Program-made: the position numbers and the translations under genes
Shown: positions 44,198-52,657 of the stretch, one piece after another
How the letters are laid out: each line of letters opens with the position of its first letter
Numbering within the stretch: position 1 is the first letter of the stretch
Notes under the pieces: generated by a model
Seen by the model: the letters and a program-made list of their open reading frames with translations, nothing else
What the model was told of the DNA's origin: nothing
Database searches by the model: none
Assembly: GCA_964421565.1 (NCBI GenBank)
Contig: CAYQXJ010000002.1
Span: forward strand, 62,001-126,000
Reading direction: 5' to 3'
Source of the DNA: CAYQXJ01 sp964421565
GTDB taxonomy: Bacteria; Planctomycetota; Brocadiia; SM23-32
DNA length: 64,000 nucleotides

Positions 44198-45028
44198 TCA
44201 GTGTAGAAGTCCGTACAACAGCATCGCCAGTCCGGCCGGCAGGCAGTAGGCGGCGAAGTAGTGAAGGCGTCCGCGCCGCACCGCCCCGAGCAAGAGGATC
44301 AGGCAGCCGGCGCCGGTGACGATGGAAGCGGCCATCCCCAGCGCTATGGTCACTGCTGAGGCCGGATTGGTGATCTGCATCCAGTTCCGGGTGACCTGCA
44401 CGCAGGATGCACCCATGAGGGCTGGAATGGCCAGCAGGAAGCTGAAACGTGCGGCCACGTCGCGGTTCACGCCGAGAAAGTAACCGGCCACGATGGTGAA
44501 GCCGGAGCGGCTGATGCCCGGCAGCAGAGCAGCCGCCTGGGCGATGCCGATCAGGAAGCCGCGCGATGGCTGCACCTGCCGGGTCGCGGGTGCTGGCGCC
44601 CAGCGTGAGGCAAGCAGCATCAGGCCTGTGACCATCAGCAGCGCTCCGGCCGTGGTCACGTCTTCGAAGGCATGCTCAATGGCGCCTCGCAGTAGAACGC
44701 CGAGCAACCCGGCGGGAATCGTGCCTACCAGCACGGCTAAGGCCGCGCCGACGAGTGGCGCGCGCCGCTTTACCGCCGCTTTGTCGTGACCGCGAATGTG
44801 CATCCAGAGCCCGAGTACGCCGTCCCTGGCTACGTGCCATATTGATCGCCAGAGGATGAGCACAATGGCGATCAGAGTGCCGAAGTGGAGGGCGACTTCC
44901 AGCAGGATGCCGGCCGCGTTGACCCCCATGATGCGCTGGGCGGCAACCAGGTGTGCTGAACTGCTTATTGGCAAGAACTCGGTAAGCCCCTGGATTATAC
45001 CCAGTACGATGGCATGAGCCGCTGGCAT
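44198..45028 (-). CDS. uppP: Undecaprenyl-diphosphatase UppP (BacA)
   Basis: The 276-residue polytopic protein has both signature loops of the UppP/BacA family: LGIIQGLTEFLPISSSAHLV near residue 10 and LLPGISRSGFTIVAGYFLGV near residue 170, holding the catalytic glutamate, serine and arginine. It dephosphorylates undecaprenyl pyrophosphate so that the lipid carrier for peptidoglycan and O-antigen can be reused. GGAGCG precedes the ATG. It lies 33 bases after the FGE-like lipoprotein gene. Confidence 0.95.
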   Translation of the reverse strand: MPAAHAIVLGIIQGLTEFLPISSSAHLVAAQRIMGVNAAGILLEVALHFGTLIAIVLILWRSIWHVARDGVLGLWMHIRGHDKAAVKRRAPLVGAALAVLVGTIPAGLLGVLLRGAIEHAFEDVTTAGALLMVTGLMLLASRWAPAPATRQVQPSRGFLIGIAQAAALLPGISRSGFTIVAGYFLGVNRDVAARFSFLLAIPALMGASCVQVTRNWMQITNPASAVTIALGMAASIVTGAGCLILLLGAVRRGRLHYFAAYCLPAGLAMLLYGLLH

Positions 45029-45061
45029 TGGTCGGCGCTCCAGTCGATGGACAGGATGCGT

Positions 45062-46417
45062 TTACTGGGCGCTGACTTGGGGCGGCGCGCCAACCTGAGC
45101 CATGACGCCTCGCAGGGCCGCCAGCGCTGCCGAGACGGCGTGTTTGCGCGCTTCCGCCTCCACCAGGGCATCCAACTCCTGCACCAGCAGCTCTTCGTCC
45201 AAAAAGTCCCGACCGATGTTCTGTCCGAGCTGGGCGATGCGGGATTTCAGATCCTCGATCTCCCCCTGCACCTCTACGTCAGGAGTGTATTCTTCGATCT
45301 GTTTCTGCACTCGCTGATTCTCTGCCGCTATGCTCTCCACGGTCGGCAGATCACTGAGTGCTGCCCCCTCGCGTTGTCTACTTTGGATCGCGGCCTCGAG
45401 CTCGCGAGACAGCCGGCGTACCTCTTCGAGGCTTTCCCGCTCCCCGGCCGTCTGCTCCAGCAGTGCCTGCGCTCCTTGATAGCGAGCATCCACGGCGGTC
45501 GGGCCCACCTGGTCGAACTGCCGCGTAAGGTCTATCACTTGCTGCTGCAGTTCCCTCGCGCGCTCCTCCAGGGTCTGGCGGGCCTGTTGGGCCTCGGTGC
45601 GCCACTGTGCCAGTTGCTCCTCGTAGTGCCGGGCCGCTTCCTCCGTGCTCGTATCTTCCTCCGGCAAGGCGAGCTGTGCGGCAAGCCGGCCCTTGGTCTG
45701 GGCCACATGCCTCAGTATCTCGAGCACACGTCTGCGGGCTTCGTCACGAGCCTGCAATTCGGAGAGTTTTTTGCGCGTCTCAACCAATTCGAAGAAGGCC
45801 GGTTTGAACTCTTTCCACGCGGCCTCGCTGTGGGCCTTCTGCTGTTCGGCCAGGACGGCCAGTTGCTCTTGAAGTTGTTTTAGCTCGGCGACCTGGGCTT
45901 CCAGTATTGTCTGCGCGATGCTGGCCTTTGCCTCGCGGGCTGCCGCTTCGCCCTCACTGCCGGGCAGCCAATCCTGCACCAGGTAGAGCCTTGCTGCTAC
46001 GGCTCCTTCTTCTCCCGTCCATGGGTAGGGTGTGGGGCCCACAACCTGCTGAGCCATCTGCCATTCTTCGCGGCTTGGCAGGCGTTTCATCGCCCAGGTG
46101 GCATAGCGTTCGGCTTCGGAGCGGCTCAGGCCCGTCACCGGTTCCCCGGCTCGGACCACGCTGCTTGCCGCCTCCAGCAGACGGTCGGGCACTGGCTGCC
46201 CGGTTGCTCGCAGGTAGTCTACGTACTCGCGGACCGTGACAGGCGTGTTGGTCATGAACAGGGGAGGCGCCTCGCGGATTGTTGTCATACCGGCGGGTGC
46301 GCGGGCGGCGGGGGGCTGGCGGACTACGGGCACCTGGCCGGCCTCCGGTTCCTTCTTCTCGCAACCTGCTGAAAGTGCGAAGAGGCAGACCACGAGTGGC
46401 AGGCTTTTGCGCAGCAT
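45062..46417 (-). CDS. Lipoprotein with partial FGE/SUMF1-like domain and long coiled coil
   Basis: The 451-residue protein begins with a lipoprotein signal (LPLVVCLFALSAGC, Cys19). Residues about 45-150 resemble the start of a formylglycine-generating-enzyme-like domain: MTNTPVTVREYVDYLRATGQ, PVTGLSRSEAERYATWAMKR and LPSREEWQMAQQVVG. The usual C-terminal half of that domain, with its 'GGSW' and active cysteines, is missing. Residues about 165-420 are glutamine- and glutamate-rich heptads, a long coiled coil. AAAGGAG precedes the ATG at 46417. It is probably a structural or scaffold lipoprotein rather than an enzyme. It is the second gene of the lpxD operon. Confidence 0.7.
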   Translation of the reverse strand: MLRKSLPLVVCLFALSAGCEKKEPEAGQVPVVRQPPAARAPAGMTTIREAPPLFMTNTPVTVREYVDYLRATGQPVPDRLLEAASSVVRAGEPVTGLSRSEAERYATWAMKRLPSREEWQMAQQVVGPTPYPWTGEEGAVAARLYLVQDWLPGSEGEAAAREAKASIAQTILEAQVAELKQLQEQLAVLAEQQKAHSEAAWKEFKPAFFELVETRKKLSELQARDEARRRVLEILRHVAQTKGRLAAQLALPEEDTSTEEAARHYEEQLAQWRTEAQQARQTLEERARELQQQVIDLTRQFDQVGPTAVDARYQGAQALLEQTAGERESLEEVRRLSRELEAAIQSRQREGAALSDLPTVESIAAENQRVQKQIEEYTPDVEVQGEIEDLKSRIAQLGQNIGRDFLDEELLVQELDALVEAEARKHAVSAALAALRGVMAQVGAPPQVSAQ

Positions 46418-46500
46418 CTTACTGTCTCCTTTGGTTTTACGGCTACACGGGGGAACGGCTGTATGATAGAGCAAGTGCACGCTGGAAGTCCAGCGGCCAG

Positions 46501-47544
46501 TTACCTGTCCTCCGTTGTATCCTGCGTCAGGGCGTCCAAACGCCTCTGAAGGGTGCGCAATCTTTGATGCATTTCCGGTAGCCGACCCATCACGGCAAAG
46601 ATACGACGCATCTCCCCGATCGGACGAGCTGGCGATCCCAGCAGCACTTGCCCGGCCTCCACGTCGCTGTGCACGCCTGTTCGGGCGCCGAGCACGGCTC
46701 CGTCACCCACGCTCACATGGTCGCTGACGCCCACATCCTCGGCCACGATCACTGCTCGACCGAGCCGAACGCTGCCAGCCAGCTTGGCGGCCCCGGCCAT
46801 GATGCAATCGGGCCCGACGTGACAGTTGTGCGCGATGTGGCAATGGTTGTCGACCTTCGTGCCGTCCTCGATGATGGTCTCGCCCAGCATGGCCCGGTCC
46901 ACGGTGCTCAGGGCGCCGATCTCCACGTGGTTGCCGATCCGTACGCTGCCGACCTGGGGTATCTTCACGTGGCGGCCTTCTCGTTGTAAGAAGCCGAATC
47001 CCTCGGCGCCAATGACCGCGTTGTAGTGGATGATGCAGTCCTCGCCGAGCGTCACTCGACCATGAATGGAGACGTGCGCGTGTACGATGGTCCGCGCTCC
47101 GATGCGGCAGTTCGGGCCGACGTATGCATGGGGGTAAATCACGGCATCGTGCGCGATGGTGGTATTTGATTCGACTACGGCGAAGGCGCCCACACAGGCT
47201 CGCTCTGCGATCTCCACGTCTTCCGCGATAAATGCCCGGGGGCTGACGCCCTCGGGACGTGCCGAACGGGCCTCGGCGAACTCGGCCAGCACCGCCGCCA
47301 TGGCCAGGTCCACGTCTTCGCAGACAATCTGTGTGCCCGTTCTGCCCTCTATCTCGACCGGGGTAATGAGCACAGCAGCGTTTGATCGGGCTGCCTGATC
47401 GGCCCGTGAGGCGTCGCGCAGAAAGGCCACGTCAGCATCGCCTGCGCATTCCAGTCGCGCAGCGTCGCAGATTACTGTGTCAGCGGGGCCGACGAGTCGT
47501 CCCGACGCCAGTTCGGCCAGCTCTCTTGCCGTAAGCCGCAGCAT
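46501..47544 (-). CDS. lpxD: UDP-3-O-(3-hydroxyacyl)glucosamine N-acyltransferase LpxD
   Basis: The 347-residue protein has the LpxD build: an N-terminal uridine-binding domain (LTARELAELASGRLVGPADT; DVAFLRDASR), then a left-handed beta helix of hexapeptide repeats (AFIAEDVEIAERACVGAFAV; VGPNCRIGARTIVHAHVSIH). The catalytic histidine lies in CHIAHNCHVG, and YNAVIGAEGFGFLQREG is diagnostic. The C-terminal helix (MHQRLRTLQRRLDAL) completes it. It adds the second acyl chain in lipid A synthesis, so the cell makes LPS. The start is the ATG at 47544 after GAGGGAG. It heads the operon with the FGE-like lipoprotein and uppP. Confidence 0.94.
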   Translation of the reverse strand: MLRLTARELAELASGRLVGPADTVICDAARLECAGDADVAFLRDASRADQAARSNAAVLITPVEIEGRTGTQIVCEDVDLAMAAVLAEFAEARSARPEGVSPRAFIAEDVEIAERACVGAFAVVESNTTIAHDAVIYPHAYVGPNCRIGARTIVHAHVSIHGRVTLGEDCIIHYNAVIGAEGFGFLQREGRHVKIPQVGSVRIGNHVEIGALSTVDRAMLGETIIEDGTKVDNHCHIAHNCHVGPDCIMAGAAKLAGSVRLGRAVIVAEDVGVSDHVSVGDGAVLGARTGVHSDVEAGQVLLGSPARPIGEMRRIFAVMGRLPEMHQRLRTLQRRLDALTQDTTEDR

Positions 47545-47690
47545 TGCGTCTCCCTCGGGGCCAACGCCTATTCGCAGGCGGTTTTGGCCGCCGAACTCTT
47601 GATTCCAGACCGTGACTTCCGTGAACATGCTACAGAGGCGTGCTGCCTACGGCAAGGGCAGGCGCATCCTGAAGCATTCGGAGCAGTGCC

Positions 47691-48155
47691 GTGTCTGACC
47701 AGGCCGACAAGCGCTGCATGCGTCTGGCGCTGCGTGAAGCCCGCGCGGGCGCAGGAGACGACAACGTGCCCGTCGGCTGTGTCGTAGTGCTGGGCGAGCG
47801 CATTCTTGCTCGCGCTCATAACTGCCGGGCCACCGCTCAGGACCCCACTGCACACGCAGAGATACTCGCTCTGCGCCGCGCCGCACAGGCCCTGGGAACA
47901 TGGCACCTCGACGGGACTACGGCCTATGTAACCGTGGAGCCCTGCTGCATGTGTGCTGGTGCCCTCGTCAACGCACGTGTTGCGCGCCTCGTTTTTGGCG
48001 CCCCCCAGCCGAAGAGCGGCGCATGCGGCTCGCTCTACGATATCCCGCGGGACCATCGGCTCAACCATCGGCTTTGTGTCGAGGGAGGCGTGCTGGCCAG
48101 TGAGGCGCGCGAACTCCTGAGGCAGTTCTTCCGCCTGCGCCGGACCAGGGGATAA
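47691..48155 (+). CDS. tadA: tRNA-specific adenosine deaminase TadA
   Basis: The 154-residue protein has the deaminase zinc site: HAEILALRRAAQ with the catalytic glutamate, and VEPCCMCAGALVNAR with both cysteine ligands. NVPVGCVVV and LYDIPRDHRLNH are typical of TadA rather than cytidine deaminases. It converts adenosine-34 to inosine in tRNA(Arg). The start is a GTG with GGAG 7 bases upstream. It is divergent from lpxD. Confidence 0.92.
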   Translation: MSDQADKRCMRLALREARAGAGDDNVPVGCVVVLGERILARAHNCRATAQDPTAHAEILALRRAAQALGTWHLDGTTAYVTVEPCCMCAGALVNARVARLVFGAPQPKSGACGSLYDIPRDHRLNHRLCVEGGVLASEARELLRQFFRLRRTRG

Positions 48156-48204
48156 CCGAGCCGTGGGAATGTGAACCAAACAGGTCTCCTCGGTATGTCA
48201 GAAC

Positions 48205-50751
48205 GTGGACCAGATGCCTGACCACCCGGCCACAGGGGCTACTGGCCCGAGCCGGCCCGAAAGCACCGCGCGGCATCGCCCGATGGTGCCCGTGCTGGTG
48301 GGGCTTGCCGTCGGCATCCTTGCCGATCAGGCGTTTTCGCCCTCGCCCTGGTCGTGGGCTGGTGTGGCGGTGTTCATGCTTGGGCTCACACTGTTCTGCG
48401 TGTGGCGGCGAAGTCCCGGCTGGGCAAACTGGCTACTTGCGGCTGTGTTGGTCATGCCGATGGGTGCTCTGAACCACGCGGTTCGCTACCGGGTTAAGCC
48501 GGCCCATCACCTGACCGGCCTACGGCTGCGCGAGGACCGGTTCTACCGGCTGGAAGGAGTTGTCACTGAAGGACCCGAACGCCGCTATACGAGCGATCCG
48601 TTCGCTCCGGATGAGACGACCGGCGTCTTCTGGCTTATACGGCTTGACCTGCGCTCCCTGGGGCCGGAGCACTCGCGCAGGGACGTGGAGGGCGGTGTCG
48701 CGCTGTTCGTCGGCAGTCGGCCTGACCACGTCAGGGTCGGTGATCGGGTTACCCTCCCGGTGAGGCTTCGCGCAAACCGCGCCCCCACCAACCCCGGGGA
48801 GCCCGACTCAGCAGCGCGCTATGCCCGGTTGGGCAGTCACGCCACGGCCAATGTTACACAGGCGTCGAGCATCCGCGTCTTGGAGCGTGCCGGCTGCTAC
48901 AACCCGGGAGTGGCAGTTGACCGGCTTCGCCGTCGTCTGAATGGCGCCCTCGGGCGCTATTTGCCTCCAGGCGCCGACGGGCTCGTGAAGGCGTTGCTCT
49001 TCGGCCGGCGCAGCGCCCTGACACCGCTTCAGGACCGATTGTTCAAAGAGTCTGGCACGCTTCATTTCCTGGCCATCAGTGGGCTGCATGTGGCTGTGTT
49101 CTGCGCCTTCGTCAGCTACGTGCTGGCCTGGATGCCCCTTGATGTGCGCCCCCGCCGGCTTTTGCTGCTGAGTTTGATCTGGTTTTATGTCTTTTTCACC
49201 GGTTTGCACGTCTCAGCAATGCGTGCGGCGTGGATGCTTTCGCTGGTGCTGGCCGCGCCTCTGTTTGGGCGAGAACGGGACACGAAGAGCGCACTGGCAG
49301 GCGCTGCGGCCATCATCTTGGTGTTTTGGCCACAACAACTGTTCTTCGCCGGGTTTCAGCTCACCTTCGTGGCTGTGTGGGCGATGCTCTGCGTCTATCC
49401 GGAACTCGCGCATGTCCTGTGGCCATGGCAGGACTTGCTGGGCAGTGTGCAAGATCCTGCGGAGCGATCATTGGCTGCCGAAACGTGGCTCTACGCGCGC
49501 AGTTACCTTCTGCTCTCTGTAACAGTTTGGGCTGCGACGGCGCCGATTCGTGTCTGGCACTTCCATAGCCTGTGCCTTATTGCGCCGCTGCTTAACCTGA
49601 TAGTATGGCCGCTCGTGCTCGTGCTCCTGTTGCTATGTCTGGGGCTTGTGCTCAGCATGCTTGCCTTTGGCGTCGGCGCTGGGCTCGTCGGTGGCTTGGC
49701 CGCGTACGTGAGCCGTTCCGTTGAACGCTTGCTCACAACGGCCGGGGGACTGCCCGGTTTTGGGCTCTATGTGCCGGCCCCGCCGATCTGGTGGATCGCG
49801 CTGTTCTACATTGGGCTCGTGGTCTGGGTGTTCCGCGCGAAGTTCCGGGGAGGGCGCGCAACCTTCGTAGTGGTGGTCCTGACGCTGTCGCTCAGCTACA
49901 TGTGGCATGACGCAGCGGTGAGACTCCAGCGCGGGCCGAGGCTCGTTCTGGCGGATGTGGGGCATGGTCAGGCGGCCGTATTGGAGTCGGCGGCCGGCAG
50001 CGTGCTGATGTTCGACGCCGGCTCCAGCAGTCCCAGCCGGGCGGAAGCTGTAGCCGGCCTGCTGTGGCGAGACCATGTCGACCGGGTAGATGCCCTGGTC
50101 GTCTCCCACATGAACAAGGACCACGTCAGCTTCCTGCCTTACCTGCACCGGCGTTTCGGGATCGAGACGGTAGTGACAACGCCTCCTTCGGGTGTCGGGG
50201 GGCTGGGCGGGCGTGTGCGGGATTGGCTGGGGGAACACGTGGCCGAACGCCGGACGGTTGCCGAGGGAGGCTCCCTACGGTCCGCAGGCGTTCTGTGCAC
50301 TGTCCTGCATCCCGATAGGCGGTTCGCCGCGGGGGATGTCTGTGAGAACTGCCGTTCCATGGTTTTGCGATGCGAGTGGGAGGGCCTGAGCGTCCTGTTT
50401 ACGGGCGATATCGAGAGAGACGCGGTCTTGCGGCTCTGCAGAGACTATGGCAGCAGGCTGGCATCGGACATTCTCATCGTGCCGCATCACGGCCACTTCC
50501 ATGACGCGCTGGCGGAGTTGGTCGAGCTGTCAGACCCTCAAGTCGCGATTGTCAGCTCTTCATTGATGGGATTTGACCTACGCACGGCGCATCTTCTGCA
50601 GGCCCACAATGTGCCATTGTTTGTGACCGGTCGAGACGGTGCGGTAGTCGTTGAGCCCGCGCCCGACGGCGTGAGGGTGCTGGGCTGGGCCAGCGGTCGG
50701 AGTGTACGCTTCGGCCCGCGGGGCCAGTTAGCCTACGGTAAGGGGAGGTAA
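48205..50751 (+). CDS. comEC: DNA internalization-related competence protein ComEC/Rec2
   Basis: The 848-residue protein has the three ComEC parts: a DUF4131-like N-terminal region, a multi-helix competence channel domain with LHFLAISGLHVAVFCAFVSY and TGLHVSAMRAAWMLSLVLA, and a C-terminal metallo-beta-lactamase domain with LADVGHGQAAVLES, VLMFDAGSSS, VVSHMNKDH, VLFTGDIERDAV and LIVPHHGHF. The metal motif is HMNKDH, with asparagine where aspartate is usual. It moves single-stranded DNA across the inner membrane during natural transformation. The start is a GTG at 48205; an ATG is 9 bases later. No comEA or pilus gene is in view. Confidence 0.9.
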   Translation: MDQMPDHPATGATGPSRPESTARHRPMVPVLVGLAVGILADQAFSPSPWSWAGVAVFMLGLTLFCVWRRSPGWANWLLAAVLVMPMGALNHAVRYRVKPAHHLTGLRLREDRFYRLEGVVTEGPERRYTSDPFAPDETTGVFWLIRLDLRSLGPEHSRRDVEGGVALFVGSRPDHVRVGDRVTLPVRLRANRAPTNPGEPDSAARYARLGSHATANVTQASSIRVLERAGCYNPGVAVDRLRRRLNGALGRYLPPGADGLVKALLFGRRSALTPLQDRLFKESGTLHFLAISGLHVAVFCAFVSYVLAWMPLDVRPRRLLLLSLIWFYVFFTGLHVSAMRAAWMLSLVLAAPLFGRERDTKSALAGAAAIILVFWPQQLFFAGFQLTFVAVWAMLCVYPELAHVLWPWQDLLGSVQDPAERSLAAETWLYARSYLLLSVTVWAATAPIRVWHFHSLCLIAPLLNLIVWPLVLVLLLLCLGLVLSMLAFGVGAGLVGGLAAYVSRSVERLLTTAGGLPGFGLYVPAPPIWWIALFYIGLVVWVFRAKFRGGRATFVVVVLTLSLSYMWHDAAVRLQRGPRLVLADVGHGQAAVLESAAGSVLMFDAGSSSPSRAEAVAGLLWRDHVDRVDALVVSHMNKDHVSFLPYLHRRFGIETVVTTPPSGVGGLGGRVRDWLGEHVAERRTVAEGGSLRSAGVLCTVLHPDRRFAAGDVCENCRSMVLRCEWEGLSVLFTGDIERDAVLRLCRDYGSRLASDILIVPHHGHFHDALAELVELSDPQVAIVSSSLMGFDLRTAHLLQAHNVPLFVTGRDGAVVVEPAPDGVRVLGWASGRSVRFGPRGQLAYGKGR

Positions 50752-52649
50752 TGAGTGTGACGAAGCACGGACTGCCCAAGCGTCCCGACGACGGCCGGCT
50801 TCTGCTTGCCGTTGCCCTGGTTGCATCGGCCGTGGCGGTCCTGGGTCCGCTGGCTTCTTACGACCTTTGGTGGCACCTGAGGGCGGGGGAACTGATTGTG
50901 AGTGAGCTTGCCCTGCCCCACGCCGACCCTTTCTCACACACGGCTAACGGGGCTCCTTGGACCTATCACTCATGGCTCGGTGGAGTGACACTGAGCCTGC
51001 TGTATGCAGCGGGGGGCGGGTCACTGCTCGTGCTGTGGCGCAGCTTGATGCTGGTGGCTGCGCTGCTGCTGGTGTGGCGAGTGGCAACACGGCGCGGGGT
51101 CTCACCCGGTCTAGCCTGCGTGTTGCTGCTGACGGCCTGCTTGCAGCTCCGCGTGCGGGCCCTTGCCCGGCCTCACCTCTACTCGCTCTTGCTCTTTGCG
51201 GTTTTCCTTAATCTGCTCGATCGAGATCTGGGAAGGGAGGCAGATGGCCGAGTCTGCGACTGGCTATGGGGTCGCCGGGGAAGACTGCTGCTTCTGCCAC
51301 CCCTGATGGTGCTCTGGGCGAACCTGCACGGCGGATTTCCGGTAGGGATTCTGCTGATAGGGGCATACGGTGCTGGAGAGCTGGTGTCCGCCCTTGCCTC
51401 GTCCCGCGATTCTGCCCTCCGCGCGGTGCTGGGAGGACAGTCTGCCAGACTGCACGCGCTTGCACTTGTCGGAGTATTGTGCCTGCCGGCGGCCCTTCTG
51501 AATCCGTACGGCTTCGAGGTGTTGAGGTATCCGGTGCGCCTGATGCAGCTTGAGCTCATCAGGCAGGTCGAAGAGTGGCAGCCGGTGCCACTGCGCGGGG
51601 ACTACGCCGTCTTCTGGGCCGCGCTGGCGATCGGGGCTCTTGCGCTGGTGCGCGCAGCGCGGAATGCTATACGCGGCGGTGCTGGCGCGTCTCGGGCTCG
51701 GGGAACAACGGACGCATTGCTGCTGCTGGGCTTCGGTGCGATGGCCATCCGGGGGTTGCGGCACGTGGCATGGGTAATGCTGATACTGCCGCCGGTTATC
51801 GGGCCTGCGCTCGAAATACGCTCTGGCGGAGCCGACAACAGCAGACGAGGTCGGCTCTATACCCTGGCCGTTGCCATCCTTGCCTTCGCCGTTGCCGCAT
51901 CGCCGTTCGTCCGCAGTCCTCGGCGGGTCGGCGGGGTGAGCCGGGAACGTCTGCCCGTCGACGCCTGTGAGTTCATAGCCGCCCACGGCCTGATGGAACG
52001 CCCGTGGAACAGTTACGCCTGGGGAGGCTACCTGATCTGGCGCTTCTGGCCGCGAATGCACGTCTTCATCGACGGCCGGTGCCTGGTCTATGGTGATGAG
52101 GGCATTCGACAGTATCTTACCGTCAAGCGCGGCGGCGAAGGTTGGCGAGAGATACTGAAACGGCGCGACGTGCGAATGCTTGTCTATCGGCATGCTGATA
52201 CGGGGCGCCACCTGCTGGAAGGCGGCGAATGGACCTGTGTCTACTGGGATGACGTGGCGACGGTGGCGCTGCCCACCGCCGTAGCCGGGGCGCGCGATCT
52301 GACGGACCTGACGGCTACGCATCCCCACATGTTTCAGGCAGCCGTGCGGGAACGCCCCCCCGAGGAATTGCTGGCAGCCTTGGACGTGGTACTGCAGCGG
52401 GTGCCGGACTGCTGGACAGCGCTTTCATACCGGGCACGCTGCCTGGTGCGCCTGGCCGTCCAAGAGTCCGCCAGGAGCGAAAGCCTGCTTAGAGAGGCGG
52501 GCGAGTCCGTGGAGCGAGCGCTGGAACTGAACGACGGTTCGTCGGTAGTCTGGCGGGCGCGAGCCGAGGTCGCCCGAGCCCAGGGAGACGATGCGCTTGC
52601 CGCCAATGCCCGCTCTCACGTCGCGCGGCTCGTGGCTGAGAGCGAGTGA
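50751..52649 (+). CDS. Polytopic membrane protein with helical (TPR-like) C terminus, GT-C-like
   Basis: The 632-residue protein has ten or more membrane helices. An early loop, DLWWHLRAGELIVSE then DPFSHTANGAPWTYHSWLGG, resembles the aspartate-bearing first periplasmic loop of GT-C-type membrane glycosyltransferases and related uncharacterised proteins. After about residue 390 it is soluble (RPWNSYAWGGYLIWRFWPRM; VFIDGRCLVYGD), ending in helices like TPR units. The donor and acceptor are unknown. The ATG shares a base with the comEC TAA and GGGGAGG lies inside comEC, so translation is coupled. Confidence 0.7.
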   Translation: MSVTKHGLPKRPDDGRLLLAVALVASAVAVLGPLASYDLWWHLRAGELIVSELALPHADPFSHTANGAPWTYHSWLGGVTLSLLYAAGGGSLLVLWRSLMLVAALLLVWRVATRRGVSPGLACVLLLTACLQLRVRALARPHLYSLLLFAVFLNLLDRDLGREADGRVCDWLWGRRGRLLLLPPLMVLWANLHGGFPVGILLIGAYGAGELVSALASSRDSALRAVLGGQSARLHALALVGVLCLPAALLNPYGFEVLRYPVRLMQLELIRQVEEWQPVPLRGDYAVFWAALAIGALALVRAARNAIRGGAGASRARGTTDALLLLGFGAMAIRGLRHVAWVMLILPPVIGPALEIRSGGADNSRRGRLYTLAVAILAFAVAASPFVRSPRRVGGVSRERLPVDACEFIAAHGLMERPWNSYAWGGYLIWRFWPRMHVFIDGRCLVYGDEGIRQYLTVKRGGEGWREILKRRDVRMLVYRHADTGRHLLEGGEWTCVYWDDVATVALPTAVAGARDLTDLTATHPHMFQAAVRERPPEELLAALDVVLQRVPDCWTALSYRARCLVRLAVQESARSESLLREAGESVERALELNDGSSVVWRARAEVARAQGDDALAANARSHVARLVAESE

Positions 52650-52657
52650 TTGGCCGA

